Shown here: piece after piece, positions 12,831 to 24,500 of the stretch
Numbering within the stretch: the first letter of the stretch is position 1
Layout: every line of letters starts with the position of its first letter
Origin: Salminus brasiliensis
Taxonomy: Eukaryota > Chordata > Actinopteri > Characiformes > Bryconidae
Assembly (NCBI RefSeq): GCF_030463535.1
Contig: NC_132899.1
Coordinates: 16,718,490 to 16,782,489, forward strand
Length of the DNA stretch: 64,000 bases
Direction: 5' to 3'
The notes under the pieces: generated by a model
Databases searched by the model: none
Seen by the model: the letters and a program-made list of their open reading frames with translations, nothing else
What the model was told of the DNA's origin: nothing
Program-made: the position numbers and the translations under genes

Positions 12831-14242
12831 TATAATACCCAGTTGAATGTGTAAGTGGTTCTCTGAGCAGTTACATGGTTATTCATTTTGATGGTTCTAT
12901 ACATAGGTTACTCACAAGCCTATGTGCTAGATATAGAACCCTTATTATTATGCTGAAGTTCTTTAAACTGTAAAGAGGTTCTTCAGGCCTACACATCTCA
13001 CTGATGCTTCTTTAAGGAGCAAAAAGTGGTTCTTGTGATACATTTGTCCAAAGAACCTTTATGTTTATGAGTGGCAGACTGAACATTTCATCAACAGTTT
13101 GTAATAAAGTGCAGTACTTGCATCAGTCTTCTGATTATAAATCTAATTGGACGTCTTCAGAGAAGCCTACAGCTCTTTATAAGCCTCAATCTGTTGGGTA
13201 CTGAAGAGGACTGTAGGAGGCACACAGCACTGATGTGGGACCAGATAGGGCACTGCCTGCAGGCTAAATGTGGGGAAGTGAAGAGGGGCACTAAGGGGTG
13301 TTTATAAGTGATGAGAGGTGCGCGCACACACACACAGCGATGGTATCAACAAAGCTCAGCATGAAAAGCTGCCCTTATCGGCTAGCTTCAAAACTCTCTC
13401 GCTCTCTTTTTACCTCTAACTCCTTCCAGATTTCCTTTAAAGTAGTTTGGTGATTGCTCTCACAACATTACGTCATGTTTTCTGAACCAGGTTTGTGCAC
13501 TTGACAAAAAGCCTGCTGCCAGTGTGATTCCCAGAATCCGTGTTTTCCATCAAACTCTGCATTTCATCTACACTGTCAAGTAGTTCCAAATCAGTCTTAC
13601 TCACTGAACCTGACACAACCCATTTCTCACTCAGAGAACTGCAGCAGCATATGAATCACAGCAGGGCTCTACTACTTGGAAACGGACTACCCGACCATAT
13701 CATTAAATACCCAAATTCCCGCTTAATTCCTGATGCGGCCTGAAATGCCTGAGAACGTTTGTGCTGTATGAATCAGATAAAAAGTTTTTTTGGACCGATG
13801 CCATATAATAACCATATTTGACTCCTTAGGGAACCATTTTTGTAAATCAGATTTACAAGTGAGGAACACTTCAATAGTATAATGTAAAATTGCTAGAACA
13901 ATTAAAGGATTCCTATTCGTTCAAGCCAAGAAACAACATTAAAAAAGGAACGTATGCTGTGGTTAATGCTGTACTTTGTGGATGTCAGTCAATGTGCCAA
14001 GGACACTGTATGTCCAGTATTCAGACACCGCTTCTAATTAGTGATTTTAGCTTCACTCTCTGCTGACACTGCTGAACTGCTTTCTCTGGAGTGATGGGGC
14101 ACTATTGAATTCCTTTGCCAGGAGTTGGACTTGTGTTTGTAATCCAAGCTAATCATCCCTCATCAACACCTGACCTCACTCATTTGCCACTCCTTTGACT
14201 GGATGCAATTAAATACTCAGAGTAATGTTCTAGTATAAAGGA

Positions 14243-14510
14243 CAGCTGTGGCCTAAAGGTTGGCGAAGTGGGCTTGAGACCAGGCCACCAGTTCAATCCC
14301 CTGAATTGTCAAGAAGTGATGTTGGGGGTAGGGAAGGAACAGTGTGGCCTCCATCTTAAACACGGAGTAAGGCACCCAACCCCCAATTGCTCCTTGGGCT
14401 CTAAGGTTGAATTCCAGCATGCTGTTGTGTAACGGTGCAGTGGCTCTAATGGTAACAACACTTCCCTCCCAGTGGCAAACTGGGCTTCGATTCCCCAGTT
14501 AATCAAGCAC
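14243..14510 (+). repeat. tRNA-derived SINE heads (two in tandem)
   Basis: The first unit has an A-box-like TGGCCTAAAGGTTGG at 14,249 and a B-box-like AGTTCAATCCCC near 14,290. It is followed by GTAAGGCACCCAACCCCCAA, typical of fish SINE bodies. A second tRNA-like segment follows (TGGCTCTAATGGTAA near 14,441; CTTCGATTCCCC near 14,487). Both are on + and directly abut a CACAC-repeat and the LINE fragment. They are not functional tRNA genes, because no intact cloverleaf is apparent. Confidence 0.55.
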
Positions 14511-14544
14511 ATACCACCACACCACACCACACCACACCAATCAG

Positions 14545-15431
14545 CAAGACGGAGCTGCTGTACATCCCGGGAACTGCTGGACCAAGAAACGATCTTGCCA
14601 TCACCTTTGAGAACTCACTGGTCACTCCCTCTACTGAAGCCTGAAGCCTTGGTGTAGTGATGGATGATCAGTTATCGTTCTCAAGTCATGTTGCAAACGT
14701 AACTCGGTCCTGCAGATTTCTTCTGTACAACATCCGGAGAATTCAACCCTTCCTCTTTAGAGAGGCCACCCAGGTCCTTGTTCAGTCTCTCGTCACTTCC
14801 AGACTTGATTACTGCAACTCTCTTCTGGCTGGTCTCCCTCTGCGCACCATCAGGCCCCTGCAACTCATCCAGAATGCAGCAGCACGGGTCGTCTTCAATG
14901 TCCCAAAATTTAGCCATGTCACTCCACTGCTGCGTTCTCTCCACTGGCTTCCTGTAGCTGCCCGCATCAGATTTAAAACCCTGACGCTGGCCTACAAAGC
15001 CAAGAACGGACCAGCCCCTCCGTATCTGATGGCAATGGTCAAAAGCCGATCCGCACCAAGAGCCCTTCGAGCTTCAAGTACGGCTCGGCTCGACCCGCCA
15101 TCCCTCAAAATCCGCGGAAGACAAGCGTCCAGGCTTTTCTCTGTCCTGGCACCAAAGTGGTGGAACGAGCTGCCCCTGGGTGTCCGAACGGCCGAGTCGC
15201 TTGCTGTCTTCAAACACAGACTGAAGACCCACCTCTTCAGAGAGTACTTGGACGAATAGTTCTATGGTCGCCTTATTGTCTTGTGTTTAGCAATGTCTAA
15301 GCTTGGAGGTATCTTTTGTATTATTAGTCTATTCTAACTAGCTAAGGCTTTTCTTGGGTAAATAGCAAAGCACTTTGTAAGTCGCTCTGGATAAGAGCGT
15401 CTGCTAAATGCCATAAATGTAAATGTAAATA
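14545..15431 (+). mobile_element. 5'-truncated L2-type LINE with reverse transcriptase C-terminus
   Basis: The encoded protein is the C-terminal thumb and downstream part of a non-LTR reverse transcriptase, with family words LDYCNSLLAGLP, LQLIQNAAARVV, SLHWLPVAARIRFK and FKHRLKTHLF. Translation begins in frame near 14,548, is broken by TGA at 14,642-14,644 (probably a decayed CGA), then is open from 14,657 to a stop ending at 15,259. The 3' end has the characteristic tail GTAAGTCGCTCTGGATAAGA and short ATGTAAATGTAAAT repeats (about 15,372-15,431). The endonuclease and the catalytic part of the RT are absent, so the copy is dead on arrival. The residual frame is unusually long for a relic, which suggests a fairly recent insertion. 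Confidence 0.85.
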
Positions 15432-18123
15432 AGCGTGCAGTGACTCCAAACGCTACACTGGCCGTTGGGTATAACATGATTCATATGTAAGTGACTCTAA
15501 ACTCGTCAGCCAAATGTAAATCTGAATTCAGGTTATTAATGATCAAGCCATCCAATTCCTAACGGCACGTGTTTACACTAAGGCCACATTATGTAGCATT
15601 TTAACTTCAACGAACAGCTTCAACTGATTTGCAGTCGGGAGAATAGCGTCTGTATCTACCCCAGCACATCAGATACTATGCTACATAACTCTGGTGAATC
15701 AGGCAGGACAACACTCGCGAGAACTGTGTACAGCAGTGTAACCAAAGTCTATTTGTATATTGTATATTTGTCTTGTAATGTACCTCTAACCGATAAGTCC
15801 ACATGATTTTCTCACTTTCAGTGCTGGCTCTGTTTCTCTCAGCTTGCCCAGAAATGCATGTGTAAAGTGTGTGCTTTAGTGGCGGCTCAAAGCACAAGTG
15901 ACACTTTCTGACTGTAGGGGGAGCCAGGGGGCAGGAAATACCAATTCTTGCAGAACGCTGCTTAAATCTCAAGTGTTATACCATGCAGAAGACTTCTCAA
16001 GCAAGATCACAGAAACTGAAACAAACAGTTTAATAGTAAAATAATGTTTATTATATTAATTGCTCCAAACAGTCGGTTAAAGTGCAGAATTCAGATGCTG
16101 TGTAAAAAAAAAAGAAAAAAAAAGAGCTGCCTTCAGAGGAGAGAAGAGATGCTAACTATGACTGAGGCTAACCATGACTGAGGCTAACTATGTTTCCCTG
16201 TCTCTCCACATCAGACAAAACTGTTTTCTGAAAAAAAAAAGAGTCATGTTTCAGTTTTTCCTTAATTGCCCGAATCACTGACTCCTGAACCCCCCCCCCC
16301 CCCCCCCAGTTAAATAAAGGTAATAAGTGCAGACCTTGTAAACAAGCACTGCTATTATAACAAACTCTAAATAATAAGTAATTCAAGTGCTCAGAGTAAC
16401 ATTGCTGTGTTAAAGGACAATGCGTGATCAGAGAAGAAGACATGCTAAATAATAAAGCTATAGACAAAAGAGCATTGTAGCACTGCCAGTAGGACGACTG
16501 ATATTTTCCTTCAAGTCACTTAGCTATGTGTACAGTGCATGAAAATGAAGATTTAAGACTAATAATGAACAACATCCAAACACACACAGATTTGAGAAAA
16601 CAATTCTCGTCATAGGTCAGAACGTGCTATTACACAAAGTTATCACAATGGCCCAATTATGCCACATTCAAGCAAAAAGAGCTTGCAACCATATACTGCT
16701 ATTTTACTTGTATCCTTCTTTACCTTTTCTGACTTTATACATGCTAGCGACGTTTGGCCTTATATACTGAAATCAGCTGTCTGAGAAAATGAATGCGGTT
16801 AAAACTGGGAGTTTAAAAGATTTGAGCAAAAATGGTTCTTATAGTCAGGTTTCAATGAAAAGATAAGGTATATCAGATGTGAAAGGAAGACCTAGATTTG
16901 ACTGACTGACTACACAAAAGCCTCGACAGCCAAAACAGCTGGGTAATGTGCAAGCACTTCTAAGAAAAAGGCACTTTGTTCTCTTTCCCACTGCCAAGTT
17001 ATCTTTAAGACAGCATGAAGACGCACCAGCCAGATTCTATCACTGGACGTGTGCTCACTCAATGCTGTATAATTCTCAAATCATATCATAAAATAAGCAT
17101 AACTCTTTGCATCATGTATGTATTACACAAGTGTTTCCCCAACCTTGGTCTTGGAGGCCATCTGCTCTAAACATAAAAAAAAAATCCCTCTTCCCCATCA
17201 AACCCACAGTTCCTAAGTGCATCATTCACTCCCTTCATTTGAATTTACAGCACATTTACATATCTGTCTATTCAGCAGTGTTGCCCCGCCCATTAGGCCA
17301 CAGTTATAAGGAGTGTTTGAGCCTAGACTGCTACTTGAATTAAGCAGCCAATCAAAACAGAGCTCAATAACATTCAGTCTAAAAGGTACAGTAAGACACT
17401 CAGCCTCTTTAACTCTTAGAAAAGGAAAGGCTGGAAAATGGTCATGCAAAAATTAATAATGAACGTTGTTGAACATAAGCCTACACAGGAAATTAAATGC
17501 AGTTAAAGTGTAATATTACATCACGGGCACACAAAAACCTTGTTCTTTTTCACATTTCAATATAATTTGAATCAGACAGTTTTTTTTACATCATATTAGA
17601 AATTCTTGATGGATTAATCAATAAAAATGCTCCAAAACTGACTGAATACACTTCCATTAGGATTTGTTTGTAAATATTTCCCCTTTTTCTCCCAATTTGG
17701 CACAGCTAATTAACCACACTCGTTTATAGCTCCCCCTAGAGATACCAGAAGGGTAAGGACTTCTCCTCTGATACATGTAAAGTCAGCCACCACCTTTATT
17801 GAACTGCCAACAAGGCAGCAGCACCAGGCAGTCATCTACCGACCCATCTACCGACCCGGAAAAAGCACGGAATTGTGTTCTCGGACTCTAGCCACTGATG
17901 GCAAAGTGGCATGGCTTGGGATTCGACCTTGCAACCCTCGGGACACATTGAGAGTTAAGAAAGTTTAAAGGTAAAGTGGGCATTTTGGAGATAGGATGTT
18001 TCCGTAACCGGGATGATATGGACCATTTAGAGCAGAGAAACAGCTAAATAATTAGGGCCAAAAGATTCTACAACCAGGATTGGGTAAACACCATTACAGT
18101 ATATGAAACAGTAAGTGCTTGGC
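15432..18123. other. Gene-free interval downstream of NHLRC2
   Basis: This is 3' flank, and possibly 3' UTR, of NHLRC2 on the minus strand. No exons are recognised. It contains a poly-C run at about 16,291-16,309, A-rich stretches near 16,105-16,125 and a minus-strand SINE at 17,675-17,945. No polyadenylation site can be chosen with confidence. Confidence 0.4.
17675..17945 (-). repeat. tRNA-derived SINE, minus orientation
   Basis: Read on the minus strand it starts with GTTGCAAGGTCGAATCCC (B-box-like GGTCGAATCCC). It then runs through TGGCTAGAGTCCGAGAACAC and a body containing GGTGGCTGACTTTACATG, the layout of fish tRNA-derived SINEs. The boundaries are approximate. Confidence 0.55.
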
Positions 18124-18494
18124 TTAGAAGGTATGTGCCAGAGTCACGGCAACTGTGCCATCCTTGGGTTTGGGGTCTACAAGCAAAGGCTGTATAAAGG
18201 ACGCTGCCTTCATCATACACGCTCCTCCCTCGGTGAGGCAGCAGTAGACCCAAGCATTGAGGGTTAATGTAGGGTCTGAGGACAAAGGAGGAGCTGGGAC
18301 AGAGCAGGTGATGGATAGCGGCTGGGATAGATCAGCAATATCACCGATCATAGCCTGTCCTTCCAGTAACCACTCATGACCTGCAGAGCACAAGAACACA
18401 GTGAACTCAGTCATAAATCAGCAGCAATTACTGTAAAACCACTGACTGATGCTCCTTTAAATAAAACAGAATACGTGAATGGTTTTTCTACACG

Positions 18495-18569
<75 letters not shown>

Positions 18570-21500
18570 ATTTAATGGAATTTTTTTGCAGCTTGTGAGG
18601 TCGCTCAGCATGCACACAGACATGCTCTCATGCTCTCGAAGGGGGAGAACATCTTTTCATGTTGAGTGGTAGCACCCTTATTTAACAAGGTTGCTGATGC
18701 AGTGTGAACAGACAGATAGAGAAAGAAGAAGCAGCTACATCCCTGAGTCTGCAGTGCCTGTGCATGTGTGTGTGTGTGTGTGTATGCGCTACTGGCTTTG
18801 TACCAAGGGCATGCCAGAAAGACAAGTGCCAAACTGAATTAGGACAAGCTCCAATCAAACACGCACCTTAAACACACACAGGGGTGTGTGTGTGGGGGGG
18901 GGGCAAGGCACACAGCCCTTTTTTACCATGACTTTATCTGGTCTAGGTCCTTTCAAAGGGAATGAATGCCTTCAGCTACTGTAAGTTGCACCCATTGCTA
19001 ACACGGATGTACAACTGCGCACACACACAGTTTGTCTAGTCCCTGTAAATAAGTACTGCCAACAGAATAGAAGCAGATCAACATGAACCTTTGGTACCGT
19101 GCCTAATGCCAGGTGTGGGCTAGAGGACTATGAAGTTCCCCAGCATTGAGCATGTGAGATCACTAACTAATGCAATCAATGCTCCTAGTTTCGAGTAGAA
19201 AGCCTTCCCTGGACAGTAGAGACAGTTACTCCAACAAAAGCAGGATAAACATTTTTTAATGCTTTGGCTCTTGGAATTAATCAGCAGGTGTCCTTTTGTC
19301 CATACAGTGTAGGTAAACCACGCCATGGCAATACTAGTCACACAATTATCCACCTCCATTTATTGAAGTTTAGGAATGCTGCATCTTGCCTAGTCTCTTT
19401 GGATTGGAAATGCATTAACCTTAATGAATCTGCGTTAAAACCATGTATCTCCAAAATGATAACTTTACACAGGAAAGAAAAAAGCTCCAATTGACTTCAA
19501 GTCAATGTAAAACATTTTATTCTGAATAAAGTTGTAGCATTTCTTTTGCTCCATTCATAATGAATGACTTTTAACACGAAGTAAAGAACAACTGCAAGAT
19601 CCACGTTACGTCAAAAAGAACAAAACAGCAAAATGGAGATACAAGGTTTGCACCTCAGCAATAAAATGAGTGATATGGACCCCACTGGTGCAAAGCTCAT
19701 AATGAAAATCAAGGCAATCCAACAATATTCTTTTGGGACTTTCAGCACCATCATCTGCCCAGGGAAACATTTGCAGGCAATGAGTGCTACTGTAATTAAA
19801 CAATTAAATAAATAGGTTAAACTCCTAAGGAATGGACTGAAAATTGCTATCGAGTTTTATCTGGAATGTTGCTTTGATTAATGTGGAGACAGAACGAATC
19901 TGTGCAATAGTGACAAAATGATGAAGAGGGAGATGAGGAAATATAAAGAGGAGTAAGGGGAGGGAAAGAGATACATAGAGCATGCTGGTGTGTTCTGAGG
20001 CTCAGAGGAATTGTTAATTTTTTCCTTGGACTTGCTCCCAGTGTGGCCGGCTGGTCCCTGCAGCCTGGTGAAAATGTGTGAACAAAGCACTCCAACAAAC
20101 CGCTCCTTGCAGCAATGCATAAACCCGAGGCTATCCAACTCCCTTGTGTTTCATTCAATTGAAGAAAATCCCATAAATCTACTGAATACCATACATGTGG
20201 TTTTCTTATCCTCTGGTTTCGATATTATTCAACAGTGAGACTGTTAATGACTGTTAATGTGATGATCAACGTAGACTTCATAGACAACATACCTTCAGCA
20301 GAAAGACTCCAGAAGCTGGGCGCCTCCTTGGTTAGTTTGGTGCCAGCAGGTAAAGTCAGGCTGAGGTGCATTCGGATGGTCTGTCCTGCTGACACAGGCA
20401 GTGCAGCAACACTGAGGACAGGGGCTGACTTGGGAAGCTTGGGAACCTTTCGGACGGTGACAGTAGAGGCATCCACTTCCTCTACTGCAATAGGGAACTG
20501 GAGGAAGACGAAGGAAGACATGAGAAGTGAGGCAGAGGGAGCAGAGATGGGCAATGGAGGAAAATTGGCTTCTCTTCGATTCATTAGTTCAAAGATACGC
20601 AATTAAGGAGGAGTATCAGATTTCATAACTGCTAGCAAAATATTGAGTACAATAGCATTTTTATCACTTTGACTAATTGACCAGGATTAATTATGCTCAC
20701 TTTTGACTGTTGGATTTTTTTTATTTTAAACTCTTCCCCAAAAATTTAGCAAAACATTAAACAGCTACACCACGAGAGTGCTCCATCTAAATCTCATACC
20801 ACATGCCAAAAAGCTGCATCACGGTCGGTCGGTCGGAGAGAGCTAGCCAGCCATATCACAACATGAAGTACCACTTGGCTTGCAGAAGCCAACAAAAGCA
20901 GAGAGTGCCTAAAAGGCTAAAAGCTAACGCTAAGCTGACCAGAGAAGGGAGAACTGGTCTTCAACTTCAACACAGTGTGCTGAGAAGACCCATAGAGGAC
21001 AGCAACACTATTTTTTTTGGGTGCCCTTCATTGCACTTTTCATTCTGAGGCAAAATTACAGGGTTGTAAACAGGCATTTTTATTTTATTTTTTATTAAAC
21101 AGTTCATTTTATGCCTCCAAAAAGACACTTACTTACTATTTATACATCATTTAACAACACAAAATACTCAATAAATGCATTCTTTGGCACCTTTTAATAT
21201 GACAATTCCTACAACATGATTTTCGTGAGATCATAAGGACACATCACCCACCCATATTATAAAAAAAAAAGAAAAAAAGAAGTGTGCAGGGAACTTGCAG
21301 GGAGGTGCTAAGTGAGATAGCAAACTAAAGAGAGTTACGGTGACATACAGCCAACACAAACATGTGTACACAGACCAAAAAAAACATTTGCCACTCACCA
21401 GGGAGACAGTTTTGGTCTCCAGGTCCAGCACTTTGATGTGATGGTTGTTGGTGTCCGCTACGTACAGCAGCTTGCCCTCCTCAGCCACACACAGGCCACC

Positions 21501-24500
21501 AGGCTCGTTGAAGCTAGATTCTGTGAAGCCTGGGCCAAACACATTGCTCGCTTCCCCAGTACCTGCCAGCACCCTGCACTGCTTAGTCTTAGGGTCCACT
21601 ACTTTGATCTGGAACAGAAAGCTATGCTTTGTAATATCCATGAAAAGACATCTGTGTAAGCTCACAGCATGACGAACGTGAACAAACACAGCGAGAAACT
21701 TGTGAAATGGGTGTCACTGCAAGGGAATAAAAGTTCCTGAAAGCATAACTTTATTCTCTATAGCAGACAGACCTTGTGGTTGTACGAGTCAGCAACATAC
21801 AGAAGGCTGCTGCTGGCATCCCAGGCCACTCCTAATGGGTGCTGAAGCTTTGCATCTATTCCTTTACCATCCACATCTCCAAAAGCAAAAAGATTCTGCC
21901 AAACCAAAGAGAAGAAGCAAATTATAACATTTGTGTTTATGAAAGCCATTCATAATCATTTTTTTGCAAGGCCATTTTTCAGTAGCTCTTTCAGAGCCAT
22001 TTTTTTGGAATTAAGCAGGCTGGTTTTGTAATTAGGCCTTTAAGACTGTAAATGACCTGAATTTTAAGTGCCTGCTTTGTACTGTGCCTCATGTAAAAAG
22101 CAGCCCAGGCAGCACTTTAATGTGGATAGGTAGAGACTACAGACCTAAGGGAGCCCTAGAATGTCTAACTGTATTACCCTTGGCATAGTGCAATAAGGAG
22201 AGTTCAGCACATGTAAGTGACCTACTGTAAACACTGTTGCCTTTTCATTAGAGAGAAAATCTGGCATAACCAAAACAGGATTGGAAAACAGCCCAATTCC
22301 AACACCTCAAAAACAGGGTTTCATAACAGTCTAGACTACTAGTTATAGGAATACGGGGCCAAACAGATTTTGTTGTGCCAGTGTCCATAGAGGGGAAACT
22401 CAAACTCGGCATGTGACAAAGCAAAAACTGGAGAAAGCAAATGGGGATCTACACTAGACACAAACTTTTATGATCTCTTCTCCCCTTCATCCACTCCTAA
22501 CAGGACTAACAGGACTAACTCAAAAGACTACCAAACTGGAGCTAACACACACAGTCAGTGAGGCAAGGCTTAAGGCTAACCAGCTACAATCTCTTCACCT
22601 TGCTAAAAGCACATCACACAGAGAGGACCCAACACTTACTATTTTCACATTAAAGGAAAACTTATTTACAGTCTTTCCACAGCATTACCAGTGTTTCCAT
22701 CCAACATCAAATGTATTTACAAAATACATTTTTCAAGATACAAATCTTTTAATATAAACACATGCTTCCAAGCTGGGGAATCGAACATGAGTACTGACTG
22801 GTTGTGTTGTCAACCACAGATTAATAACCACAGTGGTGGTGTCAATCTGAACATCTTGCTGGACCAGGAATTAGGTACAATGTACAAGTGGGGCAAATTA
22901 GAAACAAGCTTCCTCTGCCACTTCACTCTGCTGGAGTCACAGACAGGCTTGTTTAATATCACCAATCAACTCATCTAACGAGGCAGGAAAGAACCTAATT
23001 ACACACAAATCTGTCTAGCATGCACAGAGCAACACAATCCATTCTCATCGCCTGCCGGCGGAAAAGGCAGGCTGTGGGCCGGAAAACTCACACCTCTGAA
23101 AAATGTCTTTATTAAGGTGGAGGAACTAAGGGAAGTACTTTTTCTGTCTAGGTCATCTTGGTTCAGTACATAATTCATAATTGGTCCCCAGCCTCATTTA
23201 TTAAACGTCTAAAATTACAGCAGTTTGGGAGACCTTATTTTTGCTCAACCAAACTAAAACTTTAACACATCGTTACAATGTCTTCAAATCTGACACGTAA
23301 TCACTGCCTTAATTTACGAAACCATAAAAATGAAAATTACTCTGTGAGCATTTTTGAACTGATTTGTATTACAGGGGGACTTTCCCTGCACTTACAGAGC
23401 TGCTGCCAAACTCTCCGGTGAAAGGGGAAGACAAAGTGCTACAGGGCAAAGAGCATAAACTGAAGCTGATTAGAGCACAGAAAGGAATGGCTGGCTGCAG
23501 TGCCAAAGAAGCAGGCATGGAGGAGATCACGCTGCTGATCTGACCACCTTTCATAGCAACTTATTACACAAGAGCAGAGGAGAGAACTCCCTTCTGACTG
23601 TACAAGGTCACCCCTGAATGGGTACATCCTCTAATGAAGGAGGAGGAGGAGGAGGAGGAGGAGGAGATGATGATGAAGAAGAACATGATAAAGAAGGAGG
23701 AGGAAAAGAAAAAGAACATGATGAAGAAGAAAAAGAAGAACATGATAAAGAAGGAGGAGGAAAAGAAAAAGAACATGATGAAGAAGAAAAAGAAGAAAAA
23801 GAAGAACATAAAAAAGAAAAAAATAATATGAAGAAGAAGAAGAAGAAGAAAAGGAAGACGGAAAACAAAAAAAGAACAAGCAGAAGAAGAAGAGGAAGGA
23901 AAAGATTACTTAAAGGAAGAGGAAAAGACAATGATTAAGGATGAAGAATTAGGAGGAGGTGGTAGAGAAGAAGCAGAAGAAGGAGGAGATGGAAAAGAAG
24001 AAGAAGAAAAGGAAGGAGGAGATGAAGAAAGTGGAGGAGGAGGAGGAGGAGGAGGAGGAGGAGAACAGCAGTTTCTTTCTGTAGGACATGAAATGTCAAA
24101 CCTAACCAGACACTGACTTTTCCTCTGGATCATAAAAAGCACACAAGAGACTCCCAATGCTAGTTCAATTTTGATAAACTTTACGATGCAATGGGCCAAA
24201 TGTTGAGAGCACAAGTAAGGCTCCCATAGCAGCTTTAAAAACTGATGTTGACACTCACCAAGGGGTCTCTCTCGCCTCCCACAACATGCTTGACGGCCCC
24301 ATCGCTCAGCGACACACTTCGGATGGTGCTGCTCTCACTGTCCGCGATGAAGAGGCAGTTCCACGGCTGGCTGGAGACAAGGGCCAGACCTGATGGCTGG
24401 GCCAGGCCAGCCTTATGAGGGTATGCATTATTTCTGTTCTCCTCATTCCCACTGCCTGCAAAACGCACACATGTGCCTTTTCCATACTCACTGCAAACAC

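Larger units (their letters stand above)
10951..14240. other. Gene-free spacer between adrb1 and NHLRC2, part 2
   Basis: No convincing exon is visible. Besides the tandem repeat near 11.1 kb and the Tc1 relic at 12.5-12.8 kb, it holds a repeat with the words AGAACCCTTATTATTATGC and CAAAGAACCTTTATG (about 12,880-13,070). That repeat belongs to the same diffuse family as copies near 3.8 and 49.0 kb. Confidence 0.45.

Noticed and set aside
14243-14510. tRNA genes
   Set aside because: A- and B-box-like words are present, but the sequences continue into SINE bodies and do not form an intact cloverleaf.
23564-24214. Glu/Lys-rich and Phe/Ser/Pro-rich open frames on both strands
   Set aside because: Artefacts of the GGA/GAA repeat tract.
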